DNA of 64,000 nt from CAZAPG01 sp964486935 (GTDB lineage: Bacteria > Chloroflexota > Anaerolineae > 4572-78 > J111), in assembly GCA_964486935.1 (NCBI GenBank), contig CAZAPG010000012.1, positions 80,641 through 144,640 on the forward strand, read 5' to 3'. Below the pieces are notes generated by a model. The model did not search any database and was not told the origin of the DNA. It saw nothing but the letters and a program-made list of their open reading frames with translations. A program made the position numbers and the translations under genes. Within the stretch, counting starts at the first letter, position 1. Each line of letters starts with the position of its first letter. This document shows positions 1 through 9,298 of the stretch, piece by piece.

Positions 1-147
1 CACCGGCAACACCGGATATTTGTTAAAGCGTTTATCTTGCCGGGAGAGGCGGCACATAACAAACACGCTGCCTCTGGCGCTTTTAACAATTTTGACATGC
101 CGGCAGACGGCGCACAGGCCAACCGGCCGGGATGGATTGCTCGCCAT
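1..147 (-). CDS. Small four-cysteine protein, 3' end cut by window edge
   Basis: Reading leftward from ATG at 147-145 gives 49 uninterrupted codons to the window edge. A Shine-Dalgarno-like AGGGG lies five bases upstream of the start. The product has CAVC near residues 12-15, then an ARGSVFVMC stretch, and continues as NKYPVLPV at the edge. I recognise this as the pattern of a small conserved zinc-ribbon-like hypothetical protein common in Chloroflexota and Actinobacteria, in which a last cysteine follows the LPVL segment; that residue would lie outside the window. It starts 11 bases after the dehydrogenase stop and is probably co-transcribed with it. The function is unknown. Confidence 0.65.
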   Translation of the reverse strand, partial: MASNPSRPVGLCAVCRHVKIVKSARGSVFVMCRLSRQDKRFNKYPVLPV

Positions 148-158
148 AATCCCCTGGA

Positions 159-1511
159 TTAATAGGCCGCGTCGGCAGCGCCCAGTTTGATGATTTTTTC
201 CCGGTTTTCGGTAAGGCGCCGGGTGGCGTTGACTGTATCAATAACCAGATGGCTCTGCTCTACAACCCAGTTATAATTTATACTGCTGTGGCCGGTAATT
301 ACCACCACGCAGTCAGCCTCTGCCAGCGCGTCAGAGGTCAGGTCTACATTTTCAAAAGTTACCATCTGGCGCAAAACCACGTTGCCGCCCACCTTAAAGC
401 GAGGCACATACGGGTCGTGGTAAGTAACCCTGGCTCCGCGTTTGAGGAGTAATTCCATTACCCGTTCTGCCGGAGAGTTGCGGGCGTCATCAATATTGGG
501 TTTAAAGGCGACCCCCAAAATCAAAATTTTGGCATTTTTCAGGCTTTTGCCGTGCCGGTTGAGTCCCTTGCCAATAATGTTGACGGTATGGTAAGGCATA
601 TCGCCGTTTACCTCGGCGGCCAGCTCGATAAAGCGGGTGTAAAAATCATACTCGCGGGCCTTCCAGGAGAGGTAATACGGGTCAACCGGAATGCAGTGGC
701 CGCCCACGCCGGGGCTGGGGTAAAAAGGCATAAAGCCAAAGGGTTTGGTTTTGGCAGCCTCAATCACTTCCCACAGGTCAATTCCCATCCGCTCCGAGAG
801 CACGGCCAGTTCATTGACCAGCGCAATATTCACGCTGCGGAAAATATTTTCCAGCAGCTTGGTCATTTCCGCGGCGCGGGGCGAGGAGACCAGATGAATT
901 TCCGGGGTGAGGCGTCCCAGCAAATTTCCGGCCAGCCGGGCCGATTCCGGGTTAATGCCGCCCACCACCTTGGGCGTGTTTTCCACGGTAAAATCTTTGC
1001 GGCCGGGGTCGATGCGTTCCGGCGAAAAGGCCAAAAAGAAATCCTGGCCCGCCGTCAGGCCGGAGCCTTCTTCAAGAATGGGTTTGACCACCTCTTCGGT
1101 GGTGCCGGGGTAGGTGGTACTTTGCAGCACCACCAGTTGCCCGGCCTGTAATTGCGCCGCAATTCCCGCCGAAGCCTGCCGCACAAAGGTCAGGTCGGGG
1201 GCTTTCATCTCGTCAAAAGGGGTGGGCACGCAAATAAAAACTACATCAACATTTTTAAGCGCATCATAATTGGTTGTGGCGGTCAGCGCCTTTTTTTGGA
1301 GTAATTGAGCGACTTCTTCCGTTGGAACATCGGGGATATAGCTGACGCCCCGGTTGAGGGTGTCAACTTTTGGGGCGCTGGCATCGATGCCCACCACTGT
1401 GTAGCCGGATTTGGCCATGCCCACGGCCAGCGGCAGGCCCACATACCCCAAACCAATCACGCTAATGATGGCAGATTTGTTTTCTATGCGAGAAAGAATC
1501 TGGTTATACAT
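159..1511 (-). CDS. UDP-sugar 6-dehydrogenase (UDP-ManNAc/UDP-GlcNAc dehydrogenase family)
   Basis: A 450-residue NAD-dependent nucleotide-sugar dehydrogenase that oxidises a UDP-hexose(amine) to the uronic acid in two steps, supplying precursors for capsule or O-antigen. The Rossmann motif GLGYVGLPLA is at residues 20-29, CVPTPFDE at 94-101, and the catalytic cysteine is Cys273 in GVGGHCIPVDPYY. The N-terminal, central dimerisation and C-terminal UDP-binding domains are all present at normal length. The sequence is closest by eye to the WecC/WbpA/TuaD group; the exact sugar (ManNAc, GlcNAc or Glc) cannot be decided from this. It lies 18 bases after the O-antigen ligase gene, consistent with one polysaccharide operon. 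Confidence 0.9.
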   Translation of the reverse strand: MYNQILSRIENKSAIISVIGLGYVGLPLAVGMAKSGYTVVGIDASAPKVDTLNRGVSYIPDVPTEEVAQLLQKKALTATTNYDALKNVDVVFICVPTPFDEMKAPDLTFVRQASAGIAAQLQAGQLVVLQSTTYPGTTEEVVKPILEEGSGLTAGQDFFLAFSPERIDPGRKDFTVENTPKVVGGINPESARLAGNLLGRLTPEIHLVSSPRAAEMTKLLENIFRSVNIALVNELAVLSERMGIDLWEVIEAAKTKPFGFMPFYPSPGVGGHCIPVDPYYLSWKAREYDFYTRFIELAAEVNGDMPYHTVNIIGKGLNRHGKSLKNAKILILGVAFKPNIDDARNSPAERVMELLLKRGARVTYHDPYVPRFKVGGNVVLRQMVTFENVDLTSDALAEADCVVVITGHSSINYNWVVEQSHLVIDTVNATRRLTENREKIIKLGAADAAY

Positions 1512-1529
1512 TTTTTAACAGATTGACTC

Positions 1530-4500
1530 CTAATTATTAGTGGTTAATTGGCTTTCAATGTTGGCAATAAACTGTTCCCAGCTTGCCTGCTCACCCTCCG
1601 GGGCTACGGCCTGGGCCTGCCGGGCATAATCTAAGGCCTGTTGCAACTGGCCGTTTTGCTGGTATAACAGGGCCAGGTTTTTAAGGCTATCATAATCCTG
1701 GGGCAATTGCTGCACAACGGCCAGGTTGTGCTGAATTGCTTCATCCAGGCGACCCAATTGAGCGTAAACAAAAGCCAGGGCGCTATGGCTTTCAATATCG
1801 TTGGGGTTGGCCTGCAAAAGCTGCCGGTAGACCGGTACGGCCTGCTCAAGGTTGTTCAGGGCCAGGTAGCTGTTGGCCAGTTCTCGCACGGTCCGGTCAG
1901 AGTTGTCACCCAGTTCAATAGCCTGTTGCAGGTAAGGCACGGCCTTTTCGTGCTGGTTTTGCAGATTATAGGCGTGACCAATCACCCAGCGGAGGCGAGT
2001 CTCCTGCGGCCTTTCTTCAATAAGTTGCTGCAAAACCGCAATCAAATCGTCCGCGCGCCCGGCAGAAATATAAAAATTCAGGCGTTGCTCAACAAATTGG
2101 TCGGCAAAACCGGCAAAGCCATCGCCGCTGCCCTGCGAGTTGAGTTTCAGGGCTTCGCTGTGGGCCATCAGGGCCTGGTCAACATCGCCTTTGGCGGCGT
2201 AGGTATCGCCCAACAGCAGCCAGGTGGGCGCATAGTTAGGGTCAATGGCTGCCGAGGTTTGCAGCCGGTCGATGGCCGCATCATAATTTTGCAAAATGTA
2301 ATGGGTTTGCGCCCACAAGTTGTGATAAATAACATTGGAAGGGGCTAATTTGGTGGCGCGTTCAAAAAAACTTAACGCATCTTGAAAGCGTTCAGGCGTA
2401 AAAATTTGGCCCAGGGTAAAATAGTAACGGCCCATATTGCCGGTGTTATCGGGGTTGTAAGGGTTAACCCGGCGAGCCTCGAGGGCAATTTGCTCGCCTT
2501 GTTGCCAGGCAAACTCTCGCCGAGATTGCTCCAGGTTAGGGTCCTGGGCCATCAACTGGTAATCCAGGGCCAGCATCAGGTAGTAAAAATCCTCATCTGA
2601 ATCTAATGAACGAGCCTTTTCGTGCAGCGCCACCGCGTAATCCCACTGCTGGTTGTTGCGGTAACGCTCGCCTTCTTTAAGGTAAATATCGGCGCGGACC
2701 ACATCGATGTTTTTGAACCAGATAACGGCTACAATTGCCAGCGCCAGCGGCGGGTAGAGCCACCAGTTTTCGGCGCGCCAAAAGGCCAAACCGCGCGCGC
2801 GCCCCCAGGAGAGGGTGAGGGCAATAATCCCCAGCAACAGCAGCAGAAAGATGTAGAATATAACCAGCCCGCCGCTCAAAATGTCGGCGGCTCTGACGGC
2901 GTCGGCGGCTGATTGAACCCCCATCCGCCGGCCAAATTGAATAGAGTGGGCGGTGGCATAAAAGAAAAAGTAGCTGAGCGAGGTAACGCTATACAGCACT
3001 ACCGCCCGGCCCCAGCTAAATTGTCCCTGCCAGGCGGCGCTTCTGATAACCGCCGTAGACAGGGTTACGGCAAAGCCAACCAGCCAGGTAATAATGGTCA
3101 TCCAAAAGAAGACGCGCCCATTCTCGCTGTTCAGTTCAAACTGGGGGGTGATAAAATCAAAAGTGGCGATAACGAGAATGATAGCCATTACCAACCCCTG
3201 ACTACCCACCCAGGTTTCCCAGCTTTCGCGCCCAAAAAAGAAACCGGCCCGGGTTGTTGCGGCGTGCATAGGGCTGACTCGCCGGCCTCGCCGCTTTTTG
3301 CCCCGGCGAGTAGCAACCGGCGCGGGCGGCGCTTCTTCCTGGGCAATTTCCGGCACGGGCGCTTCCAGTTCTGTGGACTGCTCGGCCCGCATAATTTTAG
3401 ATAACGCCGCCACCAACCCCAGATAAATCCAAAAGTAAGTGTAAGTGGCGGCGATAGAAAAGACAAAGTGAACCTCGATAAAGTGGCCCACAATGGCCCC
3501 CAGCACGCCTATCAGCAGCAGGTTGTGTTCCGAGTAGGAGCCGCTGGTTGAAGCGCCATTATCATCTGCCGCAGTTGGCCGGGAGATAAGTCCCTGCCAG
3601 CATAAATGAATTACCGCGCCGGCCACCAGGCCAAAAGGCAAACCGAGCGGCATAAAGGTAAAGCTGCCATCGGCCAGGTAGGGAACTACAGCCCCCACCA
3701 ATCCACCCACAATGAGCAAAGCAATTAGCCGAAGCCTGTCCGAAGCCGTGGGCGCCCACCCCAGCCAAATCAGCACGTAGTAGAACAGGCTAATCATCAA
3801 ATAATAAAAGGCCAAAAAACCCAAAATGCCGGTAATCACCAGGCTATCGACGGTTTCATTGTGGGAGCGGTCGGCGGAGCTGCCGCGAGCTTCTACGTGG
3901 GCCAGATCAGGCGGATAAACATAGGCAAAGGCGTTAAACATCGACTCTGGCCCGTAGCCTACTAAGGGGCGGAGAAAATTAAAGGAGTCTTTGGGAGTCA
4001 ACGGGTCGGCCTCAACGCCCAACGGTTCGTGCGGCATAATCAGTTCCAGGGCGGCATCCCAAATAAGCACCCGCACCTTGCCTGTGCCGGAGTCGGTACC
4101 GGTAATCTCTCCCAGGCGACCTACATAGGGCAATTCTCTGATGGGGTTTAAATAAGCGTCAAAACCGGCCCCTCTAATATTCAAAGCCAGCACAAACAGA
4201 ATAGCCAGCGCCGCCGCCGAGACCCAACTGAGCCACAACCAGCGCCCGCCTTGTTGAGCAGCAGCCATGTAGGTGTAAAGTCCCAAAAAACCCAGCGTGC
4301 CCCCCACCGCGCCGCCCAACAGCAGGATATTGCTGGCTTCGTAGCCCAGCCCGGCCAGCAGGCTTTCAAGAACCCAGCCAATGGCTAAACCAAGGCCGCC
4401 CACCGCGCCGCCGGCCAGCCCCAATGGGACGGCAAATAAAATTCCCTGCCCAATTTCTTTTAGGGACAGCCCGGACGGGTCGGCATTGAGCTGGCGCAGC

Positions 4501-5300
4501 GCCAAAATAAACAGCAGCCCCATGATAAAGGCTGCGCCCAGCACCCCCAGCAATGGCCCCCGGCTGCCGCTGAAGAGCACGGTGAGGATTTGAACCGCCA
4601 GCGCAAAAATATAGACCGCCGCCAAAATGGTGTGCCCCCAGGAGCTATCCTTATCTTTGATAATCGCCGCCATCGACTCAACCAGGCGGCTGACAGTTAG
4701 CGGGGTAATCATAATTAAATACGAGGCCACAAAAATGGGGTTGCCCATATTGGCCGCCACGCGGGCGGTAACATTGCCGGCCCAGGGCAGGGGATCCAGC
4801 CCGTAACGCTGCACAATACCATACAAGCCCACCGGCACGCTGGTAATAATAATTGTTGTGACCAGCCGGTCTACCTGCTCGCGGGTGCGGAGCGTAGCCG
4901 CCATCAACGCAAAAATGGTAATGTACGAGAGCATCGAGTAAGTGCCCTGCAAACGCTGATACGACCCCCACCAGCTTACATTGGGCGAAATGGAAAAAAT
5001 AGTGCTGATGATGTAAACAATCACCAGCAGCAGTGTTGGCAGCGTCAGGGGGCGCTTGACCCATTCCCTTAAGCGGTTGCCCAGCGAGGACTCATTGCTG
5101 CCCAGGCTGAAACCCTGCTCTACTACCATAATCAGCCAGGCCAAAATCATCAACCCCGCAATAGCGCGCAACAAGGTGATTTTATCCGGCTCAAAGGTGC
5201 GAGCGGTATAGATGTTAAAAAACAGGGGCACGGCCACCGCCGCCGCCAGCCAACCTGCTTCGATAATCTTTTCACAAAAAACTGATAGCCTGGTCCTCAT
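1530..5300 (-). CDS. O-antigen ligase-like polytopic membrane protein with C-terminal TPR domain
   Basis: A 1256-residue protein. Roughly residues 15-870 hold many hydrophobic membrane segments, with a large extracytoplasmic loop containing GYGPESMFNAF and SSADRSHNETVD. That loop is the hallmark of the Wzy_C/O-antigen ligase family, which transfers undecaprenyl-linked glycan to an acceptor. A basic loop (TRRGKKRRGRR) lies near residue 685. From about residue 885 to the end there are at least seven TPR-like helical repeats (for example AIDRLQTSAAIDPNYAPTWL), suggesting a scaffold or length-control module. The start codon overlaps the previous gene's stop as TAATG, pointing to translational coupling. 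The acceptor substrate is unknown; a protein glycosylation role is possible. Confidence 0.82.
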   Translation of the reverse strand: MRTRLSVFCEKIIEAGWLAAAVAVPLFFNIYTARTFEPDKITLLRAIAGLMILAWLIMVVEQGFSLGSNESSLGNRLREWVKRPLTLPTLLLVIVYIISTIFSISPNVSWWGSYQRLQGTYSMLSYITIFALMAATLRTREQVDRLVTTIIITSVPVGLYGIVQRYGLDPLPWAGNVTARVAANMGNPIFVASYLIMITPLTVSRLVESMAAIIKDKDSSWGHTILAAVYIFALAVQILTVLFSGSRGPLLGVLGAAFIMGLLFILALRQLNADPSGLSLKEIGQGILFAVPLGLAGGAVGGLGLAIGWVLESLLAGLGYEASNILLLGGAVGGTLGFLGLYTYMAAAQQGGRWLWLSWVSAAALAILFVLALNIRGAGFDAYLNPIRELPYVGRLGEITGTDSGTGKVRVLIWDAALELIMPHEPLGVEADPLTPKDSFNFLRPLVGYGPESMFNAFAYVYPPDLAHVEARGSSADRSHNETVDSLVITGILGFLAFYYLMISLFYYVLIWLGWAPTASDRLRLIALLIVGGLVGAVVPYLADGSFTFMPLGLPFGLVAGAVIHLCWQGLISRPTAADDNGASTSGSYSEHNLLLIGVLGAIVGHFIEVHFVFSIAATYTYFWIYLGLVAALSKIMRAEQSTELEAPVPEIAQEEAPPAPVATRRGKKRRGRRVSPMHAATTRAGFFFGRESWETWVGSQGLVMAIILVIATFDFITPQFELNSENGRVFFWMTIITWLVGFAVTLSTAVIRSAAWQGQFSWGRAVVLYSVTSLSYFFFYATAHSIQFGRRMGVQSAADAVRAADILSGGLVIFYIFLLLLLGIIALTLSWGRARGLAFWRAENWWLYPPLALAIVAVIWFKNIDVVRADIYLKEGERYRNNQQWDYAVALHEKARSLDSDEDFYYLMLALDYQLMAQDPNLEQSRREFAWQQGEQIALEARRVNPYNPDNTGNMGRYYFTLGQIFTPERFQDALSFFERATKLAPSNVIYHNLWAQTHYILQNYDAAIDRLQTSAAIDPNYAPTWLLLGDTYAAKGDVDQALMAHSEALKLNSQGSGDGFAGFADQFVEQRLNFYISAGRADDLIAVLQQLIEERPQETRLRWVIGHAYNLQNQHEKAVPYLQQAIELGDNSDRTVRELANSYLALNNLEQAVPVYRQLLQANPNDIESHSALAFVYAQLGRLDEAIQHNLAVVQQLPQDYDSLKNLALLYQQNGQLQQALDYARQAQAVAPEGEQASWEQFIANIESQLTTNN

Positions 5301-6463
5301 TACAACAATCCCTTGTCTTTCAATAAATCTTCGTAAAGCTGCTCTATATCGCTTACCAGACGGGTTAACGCAAATTTTTCGGCAACCAGTTGCCGGCCTG
5401 CCCGGCCCAGTTGCGGCAAATCTGCGGTTAAGGCTTTTAAAATGAGCGCGGCCAGAGCCGGCGCATCATTGGGCGGCGCTAAAAACCCGGTTTGGCCGTC
5501 GAGCACAATATCGGGCACGCCGCCAACGGCGGTAGCCACCACGGGGCGGGCGCTGGCCTGCGCCTCGATGAGGCTGACCGGCGTCCCCTCGTTATTTGAG
5601 GTCAACACCACCAGGTCTAAATCGGCGTAAATGGCCGGCAAATTGCTGCGCCAGCCCAAAAATTTTACCGACTCATTTAACCCCAGGGCGCTCGCCTGCC
5701 GCTCCAGTTCTGCCCGGAGTTCGCCATCGCCAATAATTAAAAACTGCGCGCCGGGAAAACTCGCCCGCACCCGCGCCGCCGCCTGAATAAACAAACGGTG
5801 ATTTTTTACGGCGGTCAGCCGGGCCACAATCCCTACCAGCCGGGTATCCGGCGCAATCGCCAGTTCGGCCCGGAGCTGGCCGCGCAGGCTGTCGGCGGTT
5901 AAAAAGCGGCTCAAATCAAAACCTAGGGGAATTATAAGAATTTTGTCGGGTGAGGCAATCTTAAAATCAAGAATCTCCTGGCGCTGGCGGGGACTAATAG
6001 TAATAATCCGGTCGGTCAGGCGGGCCAGCAATTGCTCGATAACAATGAACAAGCGTGTTTTGAGCGGTCCAAAATAACTATGAAACACATGCCCGTGAAA
6101 GGTATGCACCACCACCGGCACGCCTGCCAGCCGCGCCGCCAGCCGCCCCACAAAGCCGGCCTTGGCCGTGTGGGTATGCACAATCAGGGGTTTTTCCCGC
6201 CGAAAAAAGCGGTACAGCTTAACCACCATTTTCAGGTCGGCCAGGGGGTTGATTTCGCGCCCCAATTCGGCAAAGATGATGGGCGCAACCCCCTGTTGGG
6301 CCGCCCAGTTTTGCATGCTGCCCTCGTGGGCGCTTTCCAGCCCGGCCAGCAGCAGCGACTCAAATCGGGCCGGGTTGAGGTGTCTGGTCAGCAGCACCGT
6401 GTGAATGGCCGGCCCGCCGATGTTGAGGCGGGCAATAATACGGATGACTTTAATTTTTGACAT
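5300..6463 (-). CDS. Family 4 glycosyltransferase
   Basis: A 387-residue GT-B fold enzyme. The N-terminal acceptor domain has the glycine-rich segment LNIGGPAIHTVLL and VHTHTAKAGFVGRLAARLAG. The C-terminal donor domain has the GT4 E-x7-E motif in EGTPVSLIEAQASARPVVA and AVGGVPDIV. It transfers a nucleotide-activated sugar to a lipid-linked or nascent polysaccharide at the cytoplasmic face of the membrane. It overlaps the hydrolase gene upstream by 14 bases and the ligase gene downstream by one base, so all are translated from one message. The donor sugar cannot be told from sequence. Confidence 0.88.
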   Translation of the reverse strand: MSKIKVIRIIARLNIGGPAIHTVLLTRHLNPARFESLLLAGLESAHEGSMQNWAAQQGVAPIIFAELGREINPLADLKMVVKLYRFFRREKPLIVHTHTAKAGFVGRLAARLAGVPVVVHTFHGHVFHSYFGPLKTRLFIVIEQLLARLTDRIITISPRQRQEILDFKIASPDKILIIPLGFDLSRFLTADSLRGQLRAELAIAPDTRLVGIVARLTAVKNHRLFIQAAARVRASFPGAQFLIIGDGELRAELERQASALGLNESVKFLGWRSNLPAIYADLDLVVLTSNNEGTPVSLIEAQASARPVVATAVGGVPDIVLDGQTGFLAPPNDAPALAALILKALTADLPQLGRAGRQLVAEKFALTRLVSDIEQLYEDLLKDKGLL

Positions 6464-7343
6464 GCCGCTTCAAAAATTCCAGCATCAGGGGCGCAATGCG
6501 CTCGTGGGCATCTTCAACCACGTAATGACCGGCATTTTGCAAAACGTGAACCTGCGCCTGGGGAAATCGCTTTTGCCACTCCGGCAAAAAATCGCGCTCG
6601 GTAAAGCAAAAATCGTCGGCTCCCCACAAAATGAGCATGGGGTGATTACGCAACCGGGGCAGGTCGGCCTCAATTTTTTTGAACAGAGGGCGGGTGGGGT
6701 GGTTCTGCTCCCAGGGAATATCCTGCACAAAGCGGTGGATGGCAACCCGGTTGGCCCAACTGTTGTACGGGGCCAGATAGCCGGCCCTGGCCTGGGCCGG
6801 CATCCCCCGCGAGGTGGCCTGCCAGGCGGCCAGCCCGGCAAAAGCGTTAAAGCCGCGCACCAGCAGCGGCCCCCACAGCGGATAGCGGCACATCAGGATT
6901 CTTTTGGGCAGCTTGGGCAGGTCAAAGGCGGCGGTATTAAAAATTACGCAAGCGGCCACATGTTCGGGGTGGCGGGTGGCATAGCCCATGCCAATTACGC
7001 CGCCCCAATCGTGAACTGCCAGCGTAAATTGTTTTAGCTTTAGATGGGCCAGCAGCGTTTCAAGATTTTGCATGTGTTGGGCCAAATTGTAGGGATAATC
7101 CTGCGGCTTGTCCGACAGCCCGCAGCCAATGTGGTCGGGCGCAATCACCCGGTAATGCTCACTGAGCGGCGGGATAAGGCGTCGATAATAAAATGACCAG
7201 GTGGGGTTGCCATGCAGCATCACCACCGGCGGCGCGTCGGGTTGACCCTCATCCAGGTAGTGCAGCCGCAGGCCGTTAAGGTTTAACCAGTGGGATTTAA
7301 ACGGGTAGAGGTGTTGAAAAGGGGTTGTATCTATCACGGACAC
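6450..7343 (-). CDS. Alpha/beta hydrolase, haloalkane dehalogenase-like
   Basis: A 297-residue alpha/beta hydrolase. HGNPTWS (44-50) carries the oxyanion/halide-binding asparagine, and the nucleophile elbow VHDWGG places Asp112 followed by Trp, as in haloalkane dehalogenases. The acid is probably Asp243 or Asp244 in WGADDFCF, and the base His273 in NAGHYVVED. The Asp nucleophile and Trp neighbour separate it from esterases; epoxide hydrolases share the Asp nucleophile, but HGNPTW favours dehalogenase. The substrate is unknown, and its place in a glycan operon with ThyX gives no obvious hint. It starts three bases after the thyX stop. Confidence 0.8.
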   Translation of the reverse strand: MSVIDTTPFQHLYPFKSHWLNLNGLRLHYLDEGQPDAPPVVMLHGNPTWSFYYRRLIPPLSEHYRVIAPDHIGCGLSDKPQDYPYNLAQHMQNLETLLAHLKLKQFTLAVHDWGGVIGMGYATRHPEHVAACVIFNTAAFDLPKLPKRILMCRYPLWGPLLVRGFNAFAGLAAWQATSRGMPAQARAGYLAPYNSWANRVAIHRFVQDIPWEQNHPTRPLFKKIEADLPRLRNHPMLILWGADDFCFTERDFLPEWQKRFPQAQVHVLQNAGHYVVEDAHERIAPLMLEFLKRHVKN

Positions 7344-7346
7344 ACG

Positions 7347-8045
7347 CTATGATTTTTTGAGAAAATAGGTTTCGTAGGCTTCGGCAGTCCAGGGCAGGGC
7401 CGGTTTCAGAAACTCTTCAAAAATGGCCTGGGCGTACACCCTGATTTCGTACTGGGCATCGGGGGCCATGCGCAGGCCCACAAAATGGAGCAGGTTGTGG
7501 GCGTCAACCTTGCCGATAAATTGGGTGTACATAGATTGCGGCAAAAAGATGCGGGCCTGCTCTTTGGCAACGCCGGCCTCCAGCGCCTGGTTGTAAAACT
7601 CGATACTGCGCCGGTGGTGCTCGCCCAGCAGGTGGTTAAGCTGGCCGGCGGCTTCAGCCTCAACTTCGCCCTCGCTGCCCTGTTTGTTGCTGGCCGATTG
7701 TTGCCGCCAGGACAGGGGTTCGTAAAAATCAATATCTACCGAGGTGTAGCGGCGGCTCACTTCGTTATAGTTCCAGGTGCGGTGGCGCATCCACTGGCGG
7801 GCTACAAACAGCGGGCACTTGATGCGAAATTTGAACTCGACCATTTCAAACGGGGTGGTGTGCCGGTGACGCAGCAGATAAAAAAGCAATTTTTTATCCC
7901 GCTCATCGCCTTTGCTCTCCCCCAAAAACGAGACTCTGGCCGCGTTGATAATGGCCAGGTCGTTGCCCATCAATTCTTGCAATTCAATCCAGCCTTTATC
8001 CAGCAAATCGACCCGTTTGCCAATGAGTTTTTCCTGGTTCGACAC
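7347..8045 (-). CDS. thyX: FAD-dependent thymidylate synthase ThyX
   Basis: A 232-residue flavin-dependent thymidylate synthase making dTMP from dUMP with methylene-tetrahydrofolate and NADPH. The signature RHRTWNYNEVSRRY at residues 87-100 matches the ThyX motif RHR-x7-S. FEMVEFKFRIKCP and the C-terminal MYTQFIGKVDAHNLLHF are also typical. The start is GTG (8045-8043), chosen because GGGAG lies eight bases upstream. No thyA is visible in the window. The next gene starts three bases after its stop, so it may head the operon running to the left edge. Confidence 0.95.
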   Translation of the reverse strand: MSNQEKLIGKRVDLLDKGWIELQELMGNDLAIINAARVSFLGESKGDERDKKLLFYLLRHRHTTPFEMVEFKFRIKCPLFVARQWMRHRTWNYNEVSRRYTSVDIDFYEPLSWRQQSASNKQGSEGEVEAEAAGQLNHLLGEHHRRSIEFYNQALEAGVAKEQARIFLPQSMYTQFIGKVDAHNLLHFVGLRMAPDAQYEIRVYAQAIFEEFLKPALPWTAEAYETYFLKKS

Positions 8046-8145
8046 GTCAAACTCCCATCATTTTATTTTACGCCCTGCTCCACAGCCAGGGGCTAACAAT
8101 TTGTCCATTATACACGTTAAATAAGGGAGAGGGCAAAGGGGCGGC

Positions 8146-9267
8146 TTAACGCCACTCGAAGGTGCGCGGCTGGCCGGCCGGCGAGAGGCGCGGGCCGGTT
8201 GGGGTTCCCTGGGCATTGGCGCCGGTTTGTTGCTTAACCGTCACCGTCCAGGTAATAACCCCGCCGGCCAAACGCTCTGACCTGGCGATGCGCCAACTGC
8301 TGTTTTTGACCCAGTGTTCGGTAGTAGCGCCGGTGGGCCAGGTAAGTTGCAGCACGTAATATTCGCTGCTGGTTAGTAGCCGGGGAGAGGTCCAGTTGAG
8401 CAGCAGAGTTGGGCTGTCGATTACCTGCCCGCTGGCGGGGGTGAGCAATTGAGGCAGCGGGTAACCTGGCCCCGGCGTGGGCGTACTGCTGGGCAGCGGG
8501 GTAGGGGTTGAGGTTGGGGTGGGCGTTGAGAGGGGCACAATAATTTCCTGGCCGGGGTAAATCAGGTCGATATTTAAATTGGGGTTGGCGGCCAGAATGG
8601 CGTCCATAGGGGTGCCAAATTCGTAGGCGATGCTGCTAATGGTATCGCCCGACTCAATCACGTAGACCATCAGATTGGGCAATGAGTCGGCCGGCGCAAC
8701 GGCGTTTTGGCTGGGGGGGATGATGAGCGTTTGCCCCGACCGCAACGAGCGGACATCCTGAATATTGTTGAGCGCGGCCAGTTCATCCATATCAACGCCA
8801 TATTGCTGGGCAAGGTAGATGAGCGTTTCTCCGGCAACCACGGTATGGGTTCGCGGGGTGGGGGTGGGGGTGGGGGTTAACGTGGGCGTGGCGGTGGGCG
8901 TGCCGGTGTTGGTGGGGGTCGGCGTAAAGGTAGCGGTGGCGGTAGGCGTAAAGTTTTCTTCGGCCTGGGCCACCCGGTTGACTTCCCCTTGCGAACCTGT
9001 AACCCACCAAACAATCCCTACAATAATTAAGACCCCCAGGCCAATACTGGCCCAGGAACCGCTAAAAAATGAGGTGCTCAACGGCAGGCTGTCAACCGGT
9101 TGATGGCACATCATACAGGTGATGGCTCGCTCGGCTACGGGCGCGCCGCAGTGCAGGCAGCGCCGCTGGCGATGGTAATGGGCGGTTGTTTTGCCACAGG
9201 TAGGGCACCGGCTTTGATGCGCTGCCAGCTCGGTGCCGCACGATGAACATTCAATCATAGCAATCAA
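8146..9267 (-). CDS. Membrane-anchored protein with zinc ribbons and two LysM domains
   Basis: A 373-residue protein. The cytoplasmic N-terminus has two CxxC pairs per ribbon (CSSCG, CPTCG, CLHCG, CMMC at residues 7-54). One membrane segment follows at 73-90, then a Thr/Pro linker at 107-140. LysM 1 spans 141-184 and LysM 2 spans 201-245; LysM modules bind N-acetylglucosamine glycans. A second Pro/Thr linker leads to a beta-rich C-terminal domain (270-373). The orientation, zinc ribbon inside and LysM outside, is inferred. An in-frame ATG at codon 4 could be the real start. It probably attaches to cell-wall or surface glycan, in line with the polysaccharide genes downstream. The ligand is unknown. 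Confidence 0.8.
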   Translation of the reverse strand: MIAMIECSSCGTELAAHQSRCPTCGKTTAHYHRQRRCLHCGAPVAERAITCMMCHQPVDSLPLSTSFFSGSWASIGLGVLIIVGIVWWVTGSQGEVNRVAQAEENFTPTATATFTPTPTNTGTPTATPTLTPTPTPTPRTHTVVAGETLIYLAQQYGVDMDELAALNNIQDVRSLRSGQTLIIPPSQNAVAPADSLPNLMVYVIESGDTISSIAYEFGTPMDAILAANPNLNIDLIYPGQEIIVPLSTPTPTSTPTPLPSSTPTPGPGYPLPQLLTPASGQVIDSPTLLLNWTSPRLLTSSEYYVLQLTWPTGATTEHWVKNSSWRIARSERLAGGVITWTVTVKQQTGANAQGTPTGPRLSPAGQPRTFEWR

Positions 9268-9298
9268 AAATCAGAATTTAGAAATTAAAATTAGCAAA
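9268..9298. repeat. Short seven-base repeat-like stretch
   Basis: AATCAAA, AATCAGA, ATTTAGA, AATTAAA, ATTAGCA between the LysM gene and the membrane-protein gene. The period is clear but the units are diverged. Confidence 0.5.

Noticed and set aside
552..1151. Long open frame on the plus strand opposite the nucleotide-sugar dehydrogenase
   Set aside because: It is a shadow of the strongly supported minus-strand dehydrogenase. The translation is rich in G, R, H and A with no domain pattern.
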